Positions 1 to 13,800 of a stretch of DNA of 64,000 nt are shown here, piece after piece. Every line of letters starts with the position of its first letter. Position 1 is the first letter of the stretch. The notes beneath the pieces are model-generated. The model saw nothing but the letters and a program-made list of their open reading frames with translations. It did no database searches and was not told where the DNA came from. Origin of the DNA: Sphaerolaimus hirsutus (Eukaryota > Nematoda > Chromadorea > Monhysterida > Sphaerolaimidae); NCBI GenBank assembly GCA_964036195.1, contig OZ038451.1, positions 10,172,529 to 10,236,528 on the forward strand, given 5' to 3'. A program made the translations under genes and the position numbers.

Positions 1-361
1 AACGTTTTAGATGCCGCTGCAAATGTGCTCAAGTGCACTTAGAAAACTTCATTTCCACAGCCTTTCGTTTTTGCATTTCCAATCAGGGCTTTTTGGACTA
101 TTCTTTGCTGTTCAGAACATAGAACACGTCATAAATATTCCGAATAAAATTATTGTGGATTTATGTATTTACTTGTGCAAGCGTGATTTCAGATTCCATC
201 ATCGTTGTGAATAACCGTCTGTATGTAAACTCACAAAATGTAATTTTAAAAATCACATCTGATCAGAATTTGTACACTTATTAATTACCCCTCTTTTTGC
301 AAATAGTTTATGTTCAAGCCATATTATCACTTAACATTTTAGCTACTAGAATCGGGTCACT
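1..361. other. AT-rich stretch, nothing recognised
   Basis: No exon with usable splice sites, RNA gene or structured repeat could be seen here. Only short chance open frames are present. Confidence 0.5.
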
Positions 362-756
362 ACTGTATTTCCTCGAATGACCCCCCGGGGGTTTATTTTT
401 CAGAGTGAAAATTTTGAGAGAAAAACGTGAAAAATGCAACAATAACCACCATTTATAAGTTTTTACAGCCTTGAGGATGTAGATGGTATAAACGATGTTC
501 TAACGTAACACAGTAAGTGTTTTGAACGTCTGTTATGCATTTCCCGGGCCACAAATTCATAGTGCCCTGCATTTTGATGGGGGGGTATTTCGAGGGGGGG
601 GGGGGTATTTCGAGGAAATACGGTTTATATTTTTTTAACTTGCCTACCGTATTTCCCTGAAATACCCCCTCGAAAGACCTCCCTCGTTTAACCCCCCTCA
701 AAATTTGCACTTTGAGACAATCACCCACGCGGCGGCTATTACGAGGAAATACGGTA
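362..756. repeat. G-run fold-back elements, two adjacent copies (362-633 and 645-756)
   Basis: Each copy begins near TACCGTATTTCCTCGA and ends with the inverted form TCGAGGAAATACGGTA. In between are runs of C or G, so that a single strand can fold back. The same ends recur throughout the window. The copies lie downstream of the mab-5-like stop codon. No coding capacity is seen. Confidence 0.75.
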
Positions 757-1560
757 TATTTACGTTTGGAATATTAACGCTTAGTTTAGAGTGAATAAAT
801 AATTGAGTAATTGAGTACACGTCCAATTCATTTCACTGCACGATGGAACAATACACAATTTCACACAAGCTTCAACGTACCGGTAAACTGTTTTCTGGGT
901 TACTTTCACAAATCATTTATTTCACTTGTCAGGATGTTTTTTTATTTGTTTTTAAATTCACTACAGTTTACTGGGAATTTGAAGCTTCATCTGAAATGTT
1001 TTCCTTGATAGGGCACTTGACAAGATAAATATGTGACTGGTAAATACTTAAAAAGTACAATAACTTTCACAATTCATTCAATAAACACGACCGTATTTTT
1101 GTAATCGAAAGCGGCGCTCCAGTGAAATAACCATTTCGGTGACTAATTACAACATTAAAAAGTACATAAAAACTGAAACAAAATATCAAAACGTGTGCTC
1201 GCTGCATATGGCAAAATGGGGAGTCATTAAATTGGAGACGTTTTTTCTTGAGGTGGCCTAAGGTTACAATCCGCCGTTGGTATTTAGACATCTGTCTTAC
1301 GTAATGCTACCAGTTATTTAACAGAAATGTCTCTACCACTAGATGTCTAGTGAGCTACATGATATCTTTAGTAAAACCAAAGTGGAACCATTTCAGGCAA
1401 CTGACGGATTTGCTCGCGTTAGGTCAAACCTCAAAACCAAACCGGTTTTACACCCCCACAGCCGAGTTCCCCGGCAGTTGACAAAAACGTTGGAATTACA
1501 AGTGACGATACGTTTCAGATCAATGATTCCGCGAAAAGCGTCGCCCAGTGACCGTTCATA
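757..1560. other. Region 3' of the mab-5-like gene
   Basis: No exon is recognised. A minus-strand AATAAA (plus-strand TTTATT at 916-921) could serve as a distant polyadenylation signal for the mab-5-like gene. At about 970 bp from the stop this is weak evidence. Confidence 0.3.
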
Positions 1561-1871
1561 TACCGTATTTGCTTGGATAGTCCTCCTTTGAATAATTCCA
1601 CCCTCAATAATTCCCCCTGTGAGATGAGTGAGAACATAATAAATCCCCCTTTGGATAATTCCCCATTCGAATAATTCCACAGCTCAGACCAGTGAGTAAG
1701 GGAATAATAATTCCCCCTTAAATAATCCCCCCTTATGAGATTTGAAAGATAAGAAAATTTGACGAAATAATAATTCCTCCCCTTGAATAATTCCCCGCTC
1801 GAATAGTCCCCCCTCAAAAAAGTCTGACGAAATAATAATTCTCAAGGGGAATTATTCGAGCAAATACGGTA
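1561..1871. repeat. G-run fold-back element, variant with AATAATTCCCCC units
   Basis: The left end reads TACCGTATTTGCTTGGA and the right end is close to its inverse. The interior repeats AATAATTCCCCCT-like units. It ends only 17 bp from the stop codon of the mab-5-like gene, so it probably lies in the 3' untranslated region. Confidence 0.7.
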
Positions 1872-1888
1872 AAATAAGAGTAATCGAT

Positions 1889-4800
1889 TCAGGTGCCGCT
1901 GTGTGCGGCAGCGACTGATGGCAGCGGCTTGTCGCCCAAGTCCGACTCGTTGTCCTCGTCACTATCCGCCGCGCTGTGCCTGCTGCCGGAGCCGTCCACC
2001 GCCGACGAGCCCTCCGCCCCTCCCGACGATTCCTTTTTCCACTTCATTCGACGATTTTGGAACCAGATTTTTATCTGCCGCTCCGTTAAGCTGAGCGACT
2101 TTGAGATCTCCTGGCGCCGCTTGCGGGTTAGGTAGCGATTGTAGTGGAACTCTTTTTCTAGTTCGAGGGTTTGATGTCGCGTGTAAGTTTGCCGCGTTCG
2201 TTTCGCCTCGCCATTTTTGCCGCCTGCGTGGTTTTTGTGGATGTGAAGTTTGCGAATCGTGGAAATATGAAACGCGTGTTTAGTATGCGTGTTAAGCGTG
2301 TGAAATTCTCATGTGGCAAATTTGGTATTTACCTAATTCATACATATTTACCTAATTCATGCAATATTCAGTGTGGAGTACATAATTACCCCCCCCCCGA
2401 CCACCCACATCTCGCTATACCTGTAAATTTTGTGGCTGCTCGAATTTAAGCTCGCATATCAACATCTGAATACACCCTAAAGGTGCTATTACAGCTCAAA
2501 GCTTCTGACATGCGTCGTACGGCACTCTGACAACGTGAATGGCCCTACACACACCCGGCGAAATCTCGGCCGTATAGTAAGCCCGGCCGTAATAGAAATC
2601 CGGCCGTAATGTTTTGTACTAAATACGTATACTCGAGTGCTGCGTAAATATGTTTATGTTTCCTCCCAAAAAAAATACCGGTACTCACTTACTCGCGTAC
2701 TTTTTGAAAGTACGCGAGTACAGAAAACGTAATTGAGAACATTTTTTGAGTGCATAAAAAGCAAAAAAATCACTCACACGAATATAAACGGTTAAAAAAC
2801 TAGCGTAAAATAACAGCGGAAATTATATAATTCGCGATGGGTAGGGATAGCGACGACTCTCGCTTTCACCTATACTCATTTTTCGTTCTCCTAGATACAA
2901 AATCGAAAAATTTCTTACTTTCACGCTTTCCCTGAGTATTTACAGATAATTACGTTTACTCACCTTTTACACAGCGTAAAAGTAGGAAAATTTTACTTTA
3001 CGTTTTCTGTACTCAGGTGTGACTAAAAATAAAATACTTAACGTTTACGTTTACTTTGAAACAAATTCAGTACTTTTAACAACTCTGCCGTAATGATGCC
3101 CGGCCGAAAGTAGCACCCTCTACTTTACGGCCGGGTTTACTTTACGGCCGGACCATCCCCCACACACCCGTTGAAACGACACCAAATATCGACTGGTGCC
3201 GATCCCAATTTAAAGTTTTCTGACGAGTAACCAGTTGACATTTGGTGTCGTTGTCAACTAGTGTGTGCGGGACCAACCTGACATAGTCTGCTTCCATGGT
3301 GCGTTTACGTCACTAATATAATCACAGTAGGTAATTGCTTCGTGTTTTTATCAGGGGAGGTATCGTCTACGCTATAATTGCCATGTTGAGTAGTAGACCG
3401 TGTTGTCCTAAAATCTAAAGTTATTTATAAAAAATTACAACCGTTTATGTACACATAAAATTACACTATCTGCGACCCGCATTGCATGCATTTTTCATAC
3501 TGTGGTCATGAAAGGTAAATTTCCTATCAGTAATGACATCTCCTTACCTAATCTTTTATATTTATTTTTCAATATTAACCCCGCGTTAGATGCTGGACTA
3601 CTGACATGACGATAACAAAACCATAATTTGTTTTGTTTTTATATTTTTTTGATCAGGGAGGTAATTTATACAGGATTTTTGAGTCGGGGAGTTATCTATG
3701 GATTATCTATTATCTTTGGATCTCGGCAAGAGGGGGGGGGGATTCTGCCCACCTAAAAGTGTGCCTGCATAGTTGCAGGATGTCACCAGGGCACTGGAGC
3801 CATAACACCATCTGTAGACAACACAGTATGGTGCCATAAGCGTTTGTGTTGGTGCCGAGGACCACCGTATATGAATGTATATTTTATGGTGCTGATTTGT
3901 GCTGGTTCTAAGGCGCACCTGGTAAAAGAGCCACATATGAAATGTGAGAACGTGTCCTCACGGAGTACCTTCTAAAATTGTATAAAATTGTATAAAATTC
4001 TGGCGATTTGCCAGTTTGCGCCCTAGAAGGGGGGCGGTGGCCTGCCTGCCCCCTCCTAGTGACGCCCTTTTGGTAGATTTAGATCTTTTTAGGTAGAACT
4101 TTTTAGATTTGGGTATAACTGTTCATGACACTGATCTCTAATTTTCCAAGTTCACCTGCTCTAAGTGCAATATCGGTACAAACATGAACCTTCACGCGCA
4201 TTCGATCCCCGTCAAGTTCGAATACATTTAATTCGATTATAATTTGAAAACCCACCCCAATTTTTATCAAACGTTCCGTCCCCGTTCGCTTCCGTCTGCG
4301 GGACAAGTTTCCCACGCGTTTGAACTTCACACGTCGATTGACAAGCGTGATAAAATTGAATATTTCCATTTTATTTTCGAACGGCCGAACACCTGGCCGT
4401 AACTTGGTTTCCTGGCGCGAACGAACATCAACTTTGTGATCCATCATGCTTGGGCTTGGGGTGAATCAGGGTGGTCAGGGGCCAGTTCCGCAAGTGGAAA
4501 AGTTAAGAGTTGAAACTCAAGAGTTGAGTAAAATGACAAATGACAAGTTATGAGTAAAGTTAAGAGTTAAGAGTTGAGTAAACTGACAAATGATTTTACT
4601 CAACTCTTAACTTTTAACTTTACTCTTAACTTATAATTTATCATTTTACTCAACTCTTAAGTTTTAACTCTTAACTTTTCCACTTGCGGAACCGGCACCT
4701 GGTCACTTTTTGAAATAGGTATTCGGAAGTTCTGCAGCGCGGCACAACTTCTATTTCGGGGAAATTTCGTTTGAAAACGCTTTGAAACCTAGCCACATAG

Positions 4801-7800
4801 GCGCTCCACACGCTGGAATGTCAACTGGTTTAGAGTCAACTCATTTTAACTGAATTTAGGTAACAGGATTATTTTCAAGTGCATATGTGGCAATGTCGAA
4901 AAGAAATCAATATAGCCATGTGCATTTGAACATGGTTTCGCGACCCATATACAAAAATCTTGATGAAAACCATTCGACCAGTTGAAATTGGGATGTCAAC
5001 TGCACCAACCGGTTTTCATAAAGATTTCAGTTTATGGGTTGCGAAACCATGTTCAAATGCACATGGCAATATTGATTCCGTTCCGACATTACCGCATGTA
5101 CACTTGAAATTGTCATGCAACCAAAATTGAGCTAAAATCGAGTTGACACTGAAACCAGTTGACATTCCAGCGTGTGGAGCGCCATAGGTAGGACCCGCAC
5201 ACACTAGTTGACATCGCAAATAAATGTCAACCGAATGTCAACTAAACTCGTTAAAGCATCACACTTAACAGAAACAATGAAAATTAAGTGTCACGACACA
5301 TAATTGACTTTGCTCTATCACATAGGAAAGTTGAAAGAACACAATTAACCAAAATTTACTCGACACTAATTTTGATGTCAACTGGTGTATGTGAACCCAT
5401 AGGCTCTGCGCACACTAGTTTACAAACGAAATTTCGAAAATTCATAAATGAGCTTTGAACGTGGTTGAGTTTTACAAAATGAGTGATTTTTAATCTCCAT
5501 CAACTGTAATAACGGCCACCTCATTGTAGAAAACTCAAATGCGTTCTAAACTGATTTGTGAGTTTTCGAAATTGAGTGTGAAATATAGTGTGCGCAGGCA
5601 CATTAAAACAAAAACAACGAAAATCGGCATCAAAAGCTTGCATTATGGTATCAAAAAGGATCCACATGAACGCAGAGATTTTTTTCATTTTTCGAAATGA
5701 TCTGTCACTGCACAAGAAATTCGCGCTGGTGGCCCGTCGTAACTAATGCGCAAAAATTACCGTGCAATGGGCATCATTCGCTTCGACCACACAGAAGCCC
5801 TCACAATTGCATTAATGCATCGGATGAACGCCGGTCAGCGTAGAAAAACGACTCCACCCCCAGAAGTCATTTATTAGCCACAGATCGCCCTTTGATGTCG
5901 CGCCGACAGTCGTTTGTAAACAAATATTTTGACCGCGCGCGGCCGCTTTTGCCAGCCGCGCGGCCGCCCGACTGTGGGAACGCAACAATGGCGGCGCGGC
6001 AGCGGCGAACGCTGAGAACACACGTCGTCCGGCCGTGCGTTGTGCTGACGCGTGTGATGATGTGATGATGCGTCAACTTTCTCCAGGTGCCAGTTCCGGA
6101 CCCTGTAAAATGTCAAATGTCATGCAAAGTGTCAAAAGTCATGTAAAATGCCCGGTAAAATGGCAAACGTACGTTTGCCATTTTACCGGGCATTTTACAT
6201 GACTTTTGACACTCTTCATGACATTTGACATTTTACAGGGCATTTTACAGAGTTTAGAACTGTCCCCATGATGCTGATGCATTCAACCGGCCCCGTTCAT
6301 TTGCAACGTCGCCGTCGCGTTCGCGTTTTAATTGTGGCGCGGAATCAATCGCCGCACTTGATTTACAACTTTGAGTGGAACCGTTCGAACTGTTTACATT
6401 TGTTGCCGTCTGGCCCGAGTCTATATTGCCTCGGGACTTCAAGGGCGCCGCTCCCTGAACATTGATAATAACTTTACGATTTTTTACAACCCGCCTTTGG
6501 CGGGTCGGCCAGAAATTGAGCGGATTCAAGGGCTCGCCGCCGCGATAATCACCGAATCTGCGAGTTTCATTTACCCAAAATGCGATTGCGTTCCCGCCGC
6601 TGCTGCAGCAGCGGCAACTGATGAACGCCGATGTGTTTGCGGAATTCAGCCGCCAGACCCTGAAGTTTTTGAATCGCTCCACCTGTGAGCGGCGCGGCGC
6701 GGCGACGCTTCAAAAGCCGGGCCCCAAAACCGGCAGTCTAATTTCAACCTGTAGATCTCGCCGGGGGCCACCTTTTCGGCTGTAATGCGAGAAAACTTCT
6801 CCCTCTATCGGTGCCCCCGCTGCACTTCGCACATACGCATACCTATCTGCCGCCCGTGGGCCGGCCACGGCCAGCGCAGTGCCAGAGTATATTTTATTTA
6901 TTGGGCGGCACGATCCTTTGAAGTGCATGCGGCGGCGGCGGCGGCTGCCGCGGTGATAAATGGCAGCGGGCGGAATCGCAGCAGCACTTTTGCCCTCGCG
7001 TAAAACGCGGCGATGATGATAGCGATGATTTGGCCCGAGCCCTTGCGCAAGTCAAGCAGACAAGTGGGCTCCGTTACTTTTCCACTGATGATGCCTTTAC
7101 TTGGCGGACCGCAGAGTATGCGCCCAAAATTACTTATGTCTTGGTAGATAACGCGCTAGCAGGATACTTATGTATGCACTTAAACAGAAAATATATTTTA
7201 ACAATAAAACGGCAGAGAACAACCAACATGTCTGAAATCATTTTTTAACAATTTCATTTAATAAATGATTACGTAATGATGGAGTGTTGCATTCGGAAAA
7301 ATGTGAAGGCTGCGGTCCGCGGAGTATACCTGTTTGTGGAAGTTACATTAGCCAATTGATGGAGTTTATAACATGATGACAATGTCGTAAGCTTGATGCA
7401 GTAAATATCAGTATAAATACAGTGGTATAAAACGGGGGTATAAAAACAGGAATGTAGAAAAAATTATTTTCAAGTTGCTTGATTTTCAAAAGAAACAGTT
7501 AACAGTTTATTTTCAAAATTTATGATAATTTTTTTTCAAAATTACCCACAAGTGGGGTATAGAGCGAGAGAAATGAATAAAAATGGAATGTGATTAAGGT
7601 TCAAAAGTTAAAAGCTTTAGCAATTGAGACCAAGACCAAAACTGTTGATGAGGGTGCCAACTGCCAATTGAATGATGGCACAATGGTATGGCACAACTCA
7701 ATCACTGTCTGGGACTGCAACTGTCACCAAGTCTACCATTTTAATTTTTGATACTGAGACTGATACTGGCTTAGGTATTTACCGTATTTCCTCGAAGGCT

Positions 7801-10800
7801 GCATGGGATGCATCAACCCCGCAAACATCAACCATGTAGTCGATCAACTAATTAGTTGATCGATTCCACATAAAAAATCATCCCAAGTTGATAGTTCGTA
7901 CATGAGGTTGATGCATTCCACACAAAAAATAACTAATGCTGGCGCACATAAGAGCTACTCACACGCGGAAACAGATGCCGCGTATCAAGTGACGTACAAT
8001 GTGAGTAAATAAAAATGACTCCAGTGACCGCACTCACATGAGCGGCATATCAAAGTAATTAGCTGACACGCGACCCGGAACCGGAACCGGAATCGAAATT
8101 TGCAATTTTGGGTCGCTGTTTGGAACACTAATTAAATGAAATAGCATTCCAAACAGCGACCCGAAATTTTGGGTCGCAATCCGAGTCAAAAAATATTAAA
8201 AAAGTCATTTTTCAACTCGCACCGCGACCCGACTACTTGTAAATATATAAATACACCATTTAGATAAGATTAGATTTAGATTTTCTCAAGTTGCTTATAT
8301 TTATTCAGGCATTCCGAACTGTTTCACAGTATTATTTATTGTTTGGAATGTTTGTGTATAAGTGCTTAAAAAGCCTGCACAAAATATGTCAAATGTCATG
8401 CAAAATGTCAATCAAAACAGACAAAAACTATTTCCTTGCTGAACATTTGACATTCTGCAGAGGCCTGGCCACTTTACATCCTGGACAGTTTACATTCTTC
8501 CACAAAGCGACAGTTTACATCCTATGGTGCATTCTGTAGGAAATTATGTTGTCTGTTGTGCGTACTTGAAGATTTTCATTTCGGTTTCAATTGCTTTTGC
8601 ACTTGCCGCACAAATCAAATTCCGGTGCATGCCAAATACATTTGTGCCAATACCCATACTGATTTTGTGGAGCCATGCACTTTTCATAAATTTTTCACAT
8701 ATTTTGCATTCCCATGAATGTAAAGTGTGCGAAAAGTATGGGATGATACATTTTTTTACATGATGTTAACAGGTGCAGTATTCTGGAATGTAAAGTGTCC
8801 AAATATCAAGAATGTGAACTGCCTAGGATGTGAACTGCCTAGGATGTGAAGTGACGCTAGCTCCATCAGGGGTCTCCAGGATTTTGGCCCTCGCGGGGGC
8901 TGGATAGATAGCAAATCGCTCCTCCGGAGGGATAGATAGCTGAAAAATTTTTCTGGGGGGGGGGCTGGGGGGGGCTTGGGGGGGGCTGGCGGGGGCACAA
9001 TATATAGGCTTTTTCAAGGTTAAGAAGGCAGAAAGGGGGAAAAAATCGCTAAGAATCAGTTAAAAGTAGCCAAAAGTAGGTATAAAATGGCTAAAAATAG
9101 GTATATAACCATGTATATAGCCGGAAAGCACGATTTTGAAGGTGAAAAACTATAAAAAAGTGCGAAAATTGGTGATTTTGGGCAAAAATTGGGGCAAAAT
9201 TTCTCAAAAACCACTCCAGATAGATAGATAGCTGAGCGATTTGGGGGGGGTCTTTGGGGGTAGTAGCCAAAAATTTTGCCTCGGGATAGATAGATAGCTG
9301 AGCGGCCTCCGGGATAGATAGATAGCTGGCCGATTTGGGGGGGGGGCAGCCCCCCCCCCAGCCCCCCCCTAGGAGACCCCTGAGCTCCATTCTGCATGAC
9401 ATTTGATAAATTTTTTGGACATAGATTTTTTGTATTTTACTTGATTGCTAATGCCTATATTTCAAATATTTATCCCTATATATTTATCTATCTTACTTGT
9501 AAATATTTAGAAACGCCATTTAGATACATACCTAGATATTTTGGTACTCACATATTTACCATTTGTTTACACTAAGGTTTGCACGCAATTGAATCCGCCG
9601 TTTCACGCATTTATGTACCTAAATACAATATTTAGCACATTCTAAGCACACCTTAATATTCCCATATCATTTGTTTACGCACACGACATTTTTTACATAC
9701 CTATTTATTCAAATTACAACCTGTACTGCATTTAATATGTCATAACATTTAGTCACGTCTCACACGTCAAGAGATGTCATTTACAAGAGTATTAATTACA
9801 TGTCAAAATTGCACAGTGAAGAGCTAACAACAGATGTGGGTGGTTGCATTACACATAGGCAGGGGTTGCGGCACTACACATAGCAGTTGCGGCTCATATT
9901 TCATGGAGTTGCAGCAGTATACATGGCAGAACAGTAGTGGGGGTTGCGCGACTATACATAGGGATGGTTGATGCTTGCGCGGTTGCACTATGCGTCCGTG
10001 CCTCCTCGAATTGACCCCCCCCCTCCGCCTTGAAATACCTCCAGCTCTGAGCGACCTGGGAAAATAATAAACAACCCTCCTCAAAATTCCCCCGCTTGAA
10101 TGATGCATACCTATCATGTATGCAATGCAAATGATGTTTCAATTGCTGCAATTTGCATCGCAGTTGCATATTTTACTAGTTTGTGTCAGATGTATACCTA
10201 AATATATACCTATGTCCACATATCCTGTTTTGTCACAATCATTACCAGTTTCAGTATGTAAAAGCCCATTATTTACTATGGTCCTCAACTAAAATTTTTG
10301 ACGAAATAATAACCCCCATCCTTGAACAAACCCCCACTCAAATAACCTCCCTCTAAATTTGCTGGCTAAATAATAAACACCCTGGGGTATTTCGAGGAAA
10401 TACTGTATATTTTAAGATTGAGCAAAAGACCAAGTGTCAAGACAAAGTCAAGAGTAAGACCACATATGAAACCACTGATGAGACCAGGGACCAGTTCTGC
10501 AAATGGTAGAGGAAAAAGGAAAAGTCAACTCTCCATTCTTCACTTTACTTGTTACTCTACTGTTTACTTTTTACTCTACTCTTTAACTTTCCACTTGTGG
10601 AACCAGCACCAGGGGCAGTCTCAAATAGTGATGTAAAAAGCGCCAGACCTTTGGCGCCAAGCGCCAAAAGCACCATGGCGCTTATGGCATGCGAGCGCCG
10701 AGCGCCAATGGCGCCACAGCAAAATAGCGCCAAGCGCCAATGGCGCCAGAGGATGTTGGCGCCAAGCGCCAATAGCGCCAGCGCTAAAATTTTTTGCTGC

Positions 10801-13800
10801 TCATAAAGTGCAGCCATGCTAATGCAGTGCCATTTATTTATAAAAGATGCAAGATTACCATATTTCCTCGAAATACCCCCTTGAATAAACCCATCTCTAA
10901 CCCCCATGTGTTTTCGAGCTGAGGAAAAAATACCCCCCCCCCCTTAGAAATACCCTCGTCTGGAATGATGTACATCATGTGTACATGATGATGTAGTGTG
11001 GCCACACAAGCTAGTGTAGCGATGTACGTTGATATGACCTTGGCGCTTTTTTGGCGCTTTTTAAAACGCTAGCACCAAGCGCCAATGGCGCCACGCCATC
11101 ATAGCGCCAAGCGCCAAAAGCGCCATGGCGCTTTTTCTTAGCACAGCGCCAAGCGCCAATGACGCCACAGCAAAAAGGCGCCAAACGCCAAAAGCGCCAT
11201 GGCGCTTTTTGTTTTGGCGCTAGCGCCAGGCGCCTGCGCCATGGCCTCTTTTACATCACTAGTCTCAAACTCAGTTATCAAACATAAGATTTGAATACAA
11301 AAACATAAGATCTGGATACACGAAAACATAAGAATTGGATACACAGTAGACACTTTGGAACTGCCCCCAGGTGCTGCGTCAACGAGTGGTAATGAGAAAA
11401 AAATAAAAAGTATAGTAAAGAGTAAAGTTGAGAGTGAAGAGTAGAGTTTTCCTTTTTACTCTACTAATTGCGGAACTGGCCCTAGGTGGCAGTCCCAAGC
11501 CCTGTTAAGTGTCAAATGTAAAGTCAAATGCAAAGTAAACTGTCAAATGTAAAGTCAAATGCAAAGTAAACTGTCAAATGTAAAGTCAAATGCAAAGTAA
11601 ACTGTCAATTGTCATGCAAAGTCCAGTAATAAAATCTTCTCTTTTTTTGTTTTGATTGACACTTAACATTGCATTTGATTTTACAATTTGACACTTTACT
11701 TTACACTTTACAGGGCTTGGGACTGCCCCCAGAATGTCGAGACCCTGTGTTTTTACCCCGTCGGTCATTTACTATTTGAAGGTATTTACCTTGATCCCTT
11801 GCCCATTTAACAAAACAAATATTTACCATACGTGTTGTCAATTTACCTTGGCAGGGTATGCATATAACCCGGAGGTAAGTTTCAAGTGGCAAAAATTTAT
11901 CATCACATGAGTCGATTCACCCGCATGTAAAGTATAGAGCGGTAAACTCAAAGGTGTGATTCATAAGTACCTATGCCTGTTTGGTGCATTTTGGTGTGTG
12001 CAGATGAGTGCAAATATTCATTATGTAGACAGAGACATTTAGTGCATGACAAGTATTCATAAATAGGACGTTCTCATTAGCAAAAATATTTGTGAAGGTT
12101 TTGTAGGAAGGAACATTTGTAGTAATAGCAGGTGGCACTACGCTCTGTGAGCCCACTTGCCCTTCAAGTTTAACAAAATTTGTCATTTCACAAGAAAAAA
12201 AATTCAACTGTCATTGCAGATAAATTGGGGACACAAAACAGAAAAAACAGTGATTACCATAGAATTCACTTACATAACAAAATCGGCATGCAGAGAAAAA
12301 TCATCAGGTGCAAAGCTTTGTGCAAACAAGAGGGACATGCATGTGTATGTACAGCCAATAATCTGCATTATGAGGATTTAAAACTTGATGGTATTGATTT
12401 CTATGTATGGTGGGTGAATGGTAAATCCAAACCTTGGGTTTAACATGAACAGGCGTGCATACTTTGTGTTAGGGTAAATGCATACCCTCATTGTGGGTGA
12501 ATATTTGTTGTGTAGGGTGAATCTTATGTCTGTAAGGTACATTGATATGTAAAGTAAATGGACAAGCCCACAAGGTAAATAAATTCGCAGGGTAAATACA
12601 CCACAAAGGTAAAAGGGCATTCTCCCAGAATGTCTAGTCATTTTGCAGAGACTGTTTGAAACTATAGAATGTATCATCACATTGAGTATTAGTTCAGTTT
12701 ATTATTTAGTGTTAAGTATTCAGTTATAGTATAATATAAATTTTGACTTTTGATACTAAAAAAGAGCTTTGACTGAAAATTTACTGATATTTTGTTATGT
12801 GTCAGAAAATCTATCAAAGATAAAGAATGATAATGTGTATGTGCATAATGTTGCAGTATGTTGCGTGCTTTGCTCTACAGTTGGGAGGGGGGGGGCGATT
12901 CGTGAAACTCAATTCCTGCACTCAAACAAAATTCTGTTTCTGATTAAATTGCTGTGTTCAAGCCCCGTCTGTCCAATGTGCAGCGTTTGAAACAAAATTA
13001 ATTAGCGGACGCTCGCCACCATAGTGCGGCAGGTAACGATTAGCAAGACAAATAGTTTTTGATGCGTTAGTATCGGGGAAACTTCGTATCTTCAGTGTTA
13101 AGGTTGAGATCAAGTCATTGTTACTGCAACATTAATAATTCGAAAGTTACGGCTGCATGGCGGCGAGATCAGAGGGCTGCGTGTGCAACAAGTTTCTGTC
13201 GAGTCGACAGCTGTTGCATGAACATTACCTAATTAAATACAATTGGCTCATTGTTTGACTCTGGCTATGCTGTCATGTGGGATAATCAATGCACCAATCA
13301 GCGGCTTCGATTAATAAATTGATTAATTCATCTTCACCATTTACGATCGTTTCATTTGAACATTTTTTATGGTGATGTACCCACGCCCATAATCTGTTAT
13401 CTGCTGACGAAACTTCTAGTACAGCTCAAGCGATAGCCGATTAAGTACCTAAATGCTTTCATTCCAATCTTTAAATCTCACTGCAGAATTATAGACGCTG
13501 CAGCCGCGTGAGCGCCTGCGGCGGCACAAAAACGGCCGCGCGTTATATTCGGGCTGTAAATTCACACATATCATCCGAGAATGACCGACACGTCGCGGCG
13601 AAACGCGCCCGGCGACGCGGAAATCATGCCGTCAATACATTACGGTCGTTTCAGTTGTCCGCCCTGTCGCCGGGGGCGCATAAATTGCGAATTATGGGCT
13701 CGTTAGCGGGGCACTTGATCGCCGCGCCGCCGTGCGCCTGCTTCAAGTCGCTCGGCTGAATTACTGCGGCCCGGTTATTGAGGGCGGTGCGTGCATCATC

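Noticed and set aside
4500-4700. CRISPR-like array from regular short repeats
   Set aside because: The repeats are inverted arms of a MITE with no unique spacers, and the genome is eukaryotic.
6254-6682. 142-codon open frame on the minus strand in a GC-rich island
   Set aside because: The opposite strand is equally open, composition explains it, and it has no domain and no supported splice sites.
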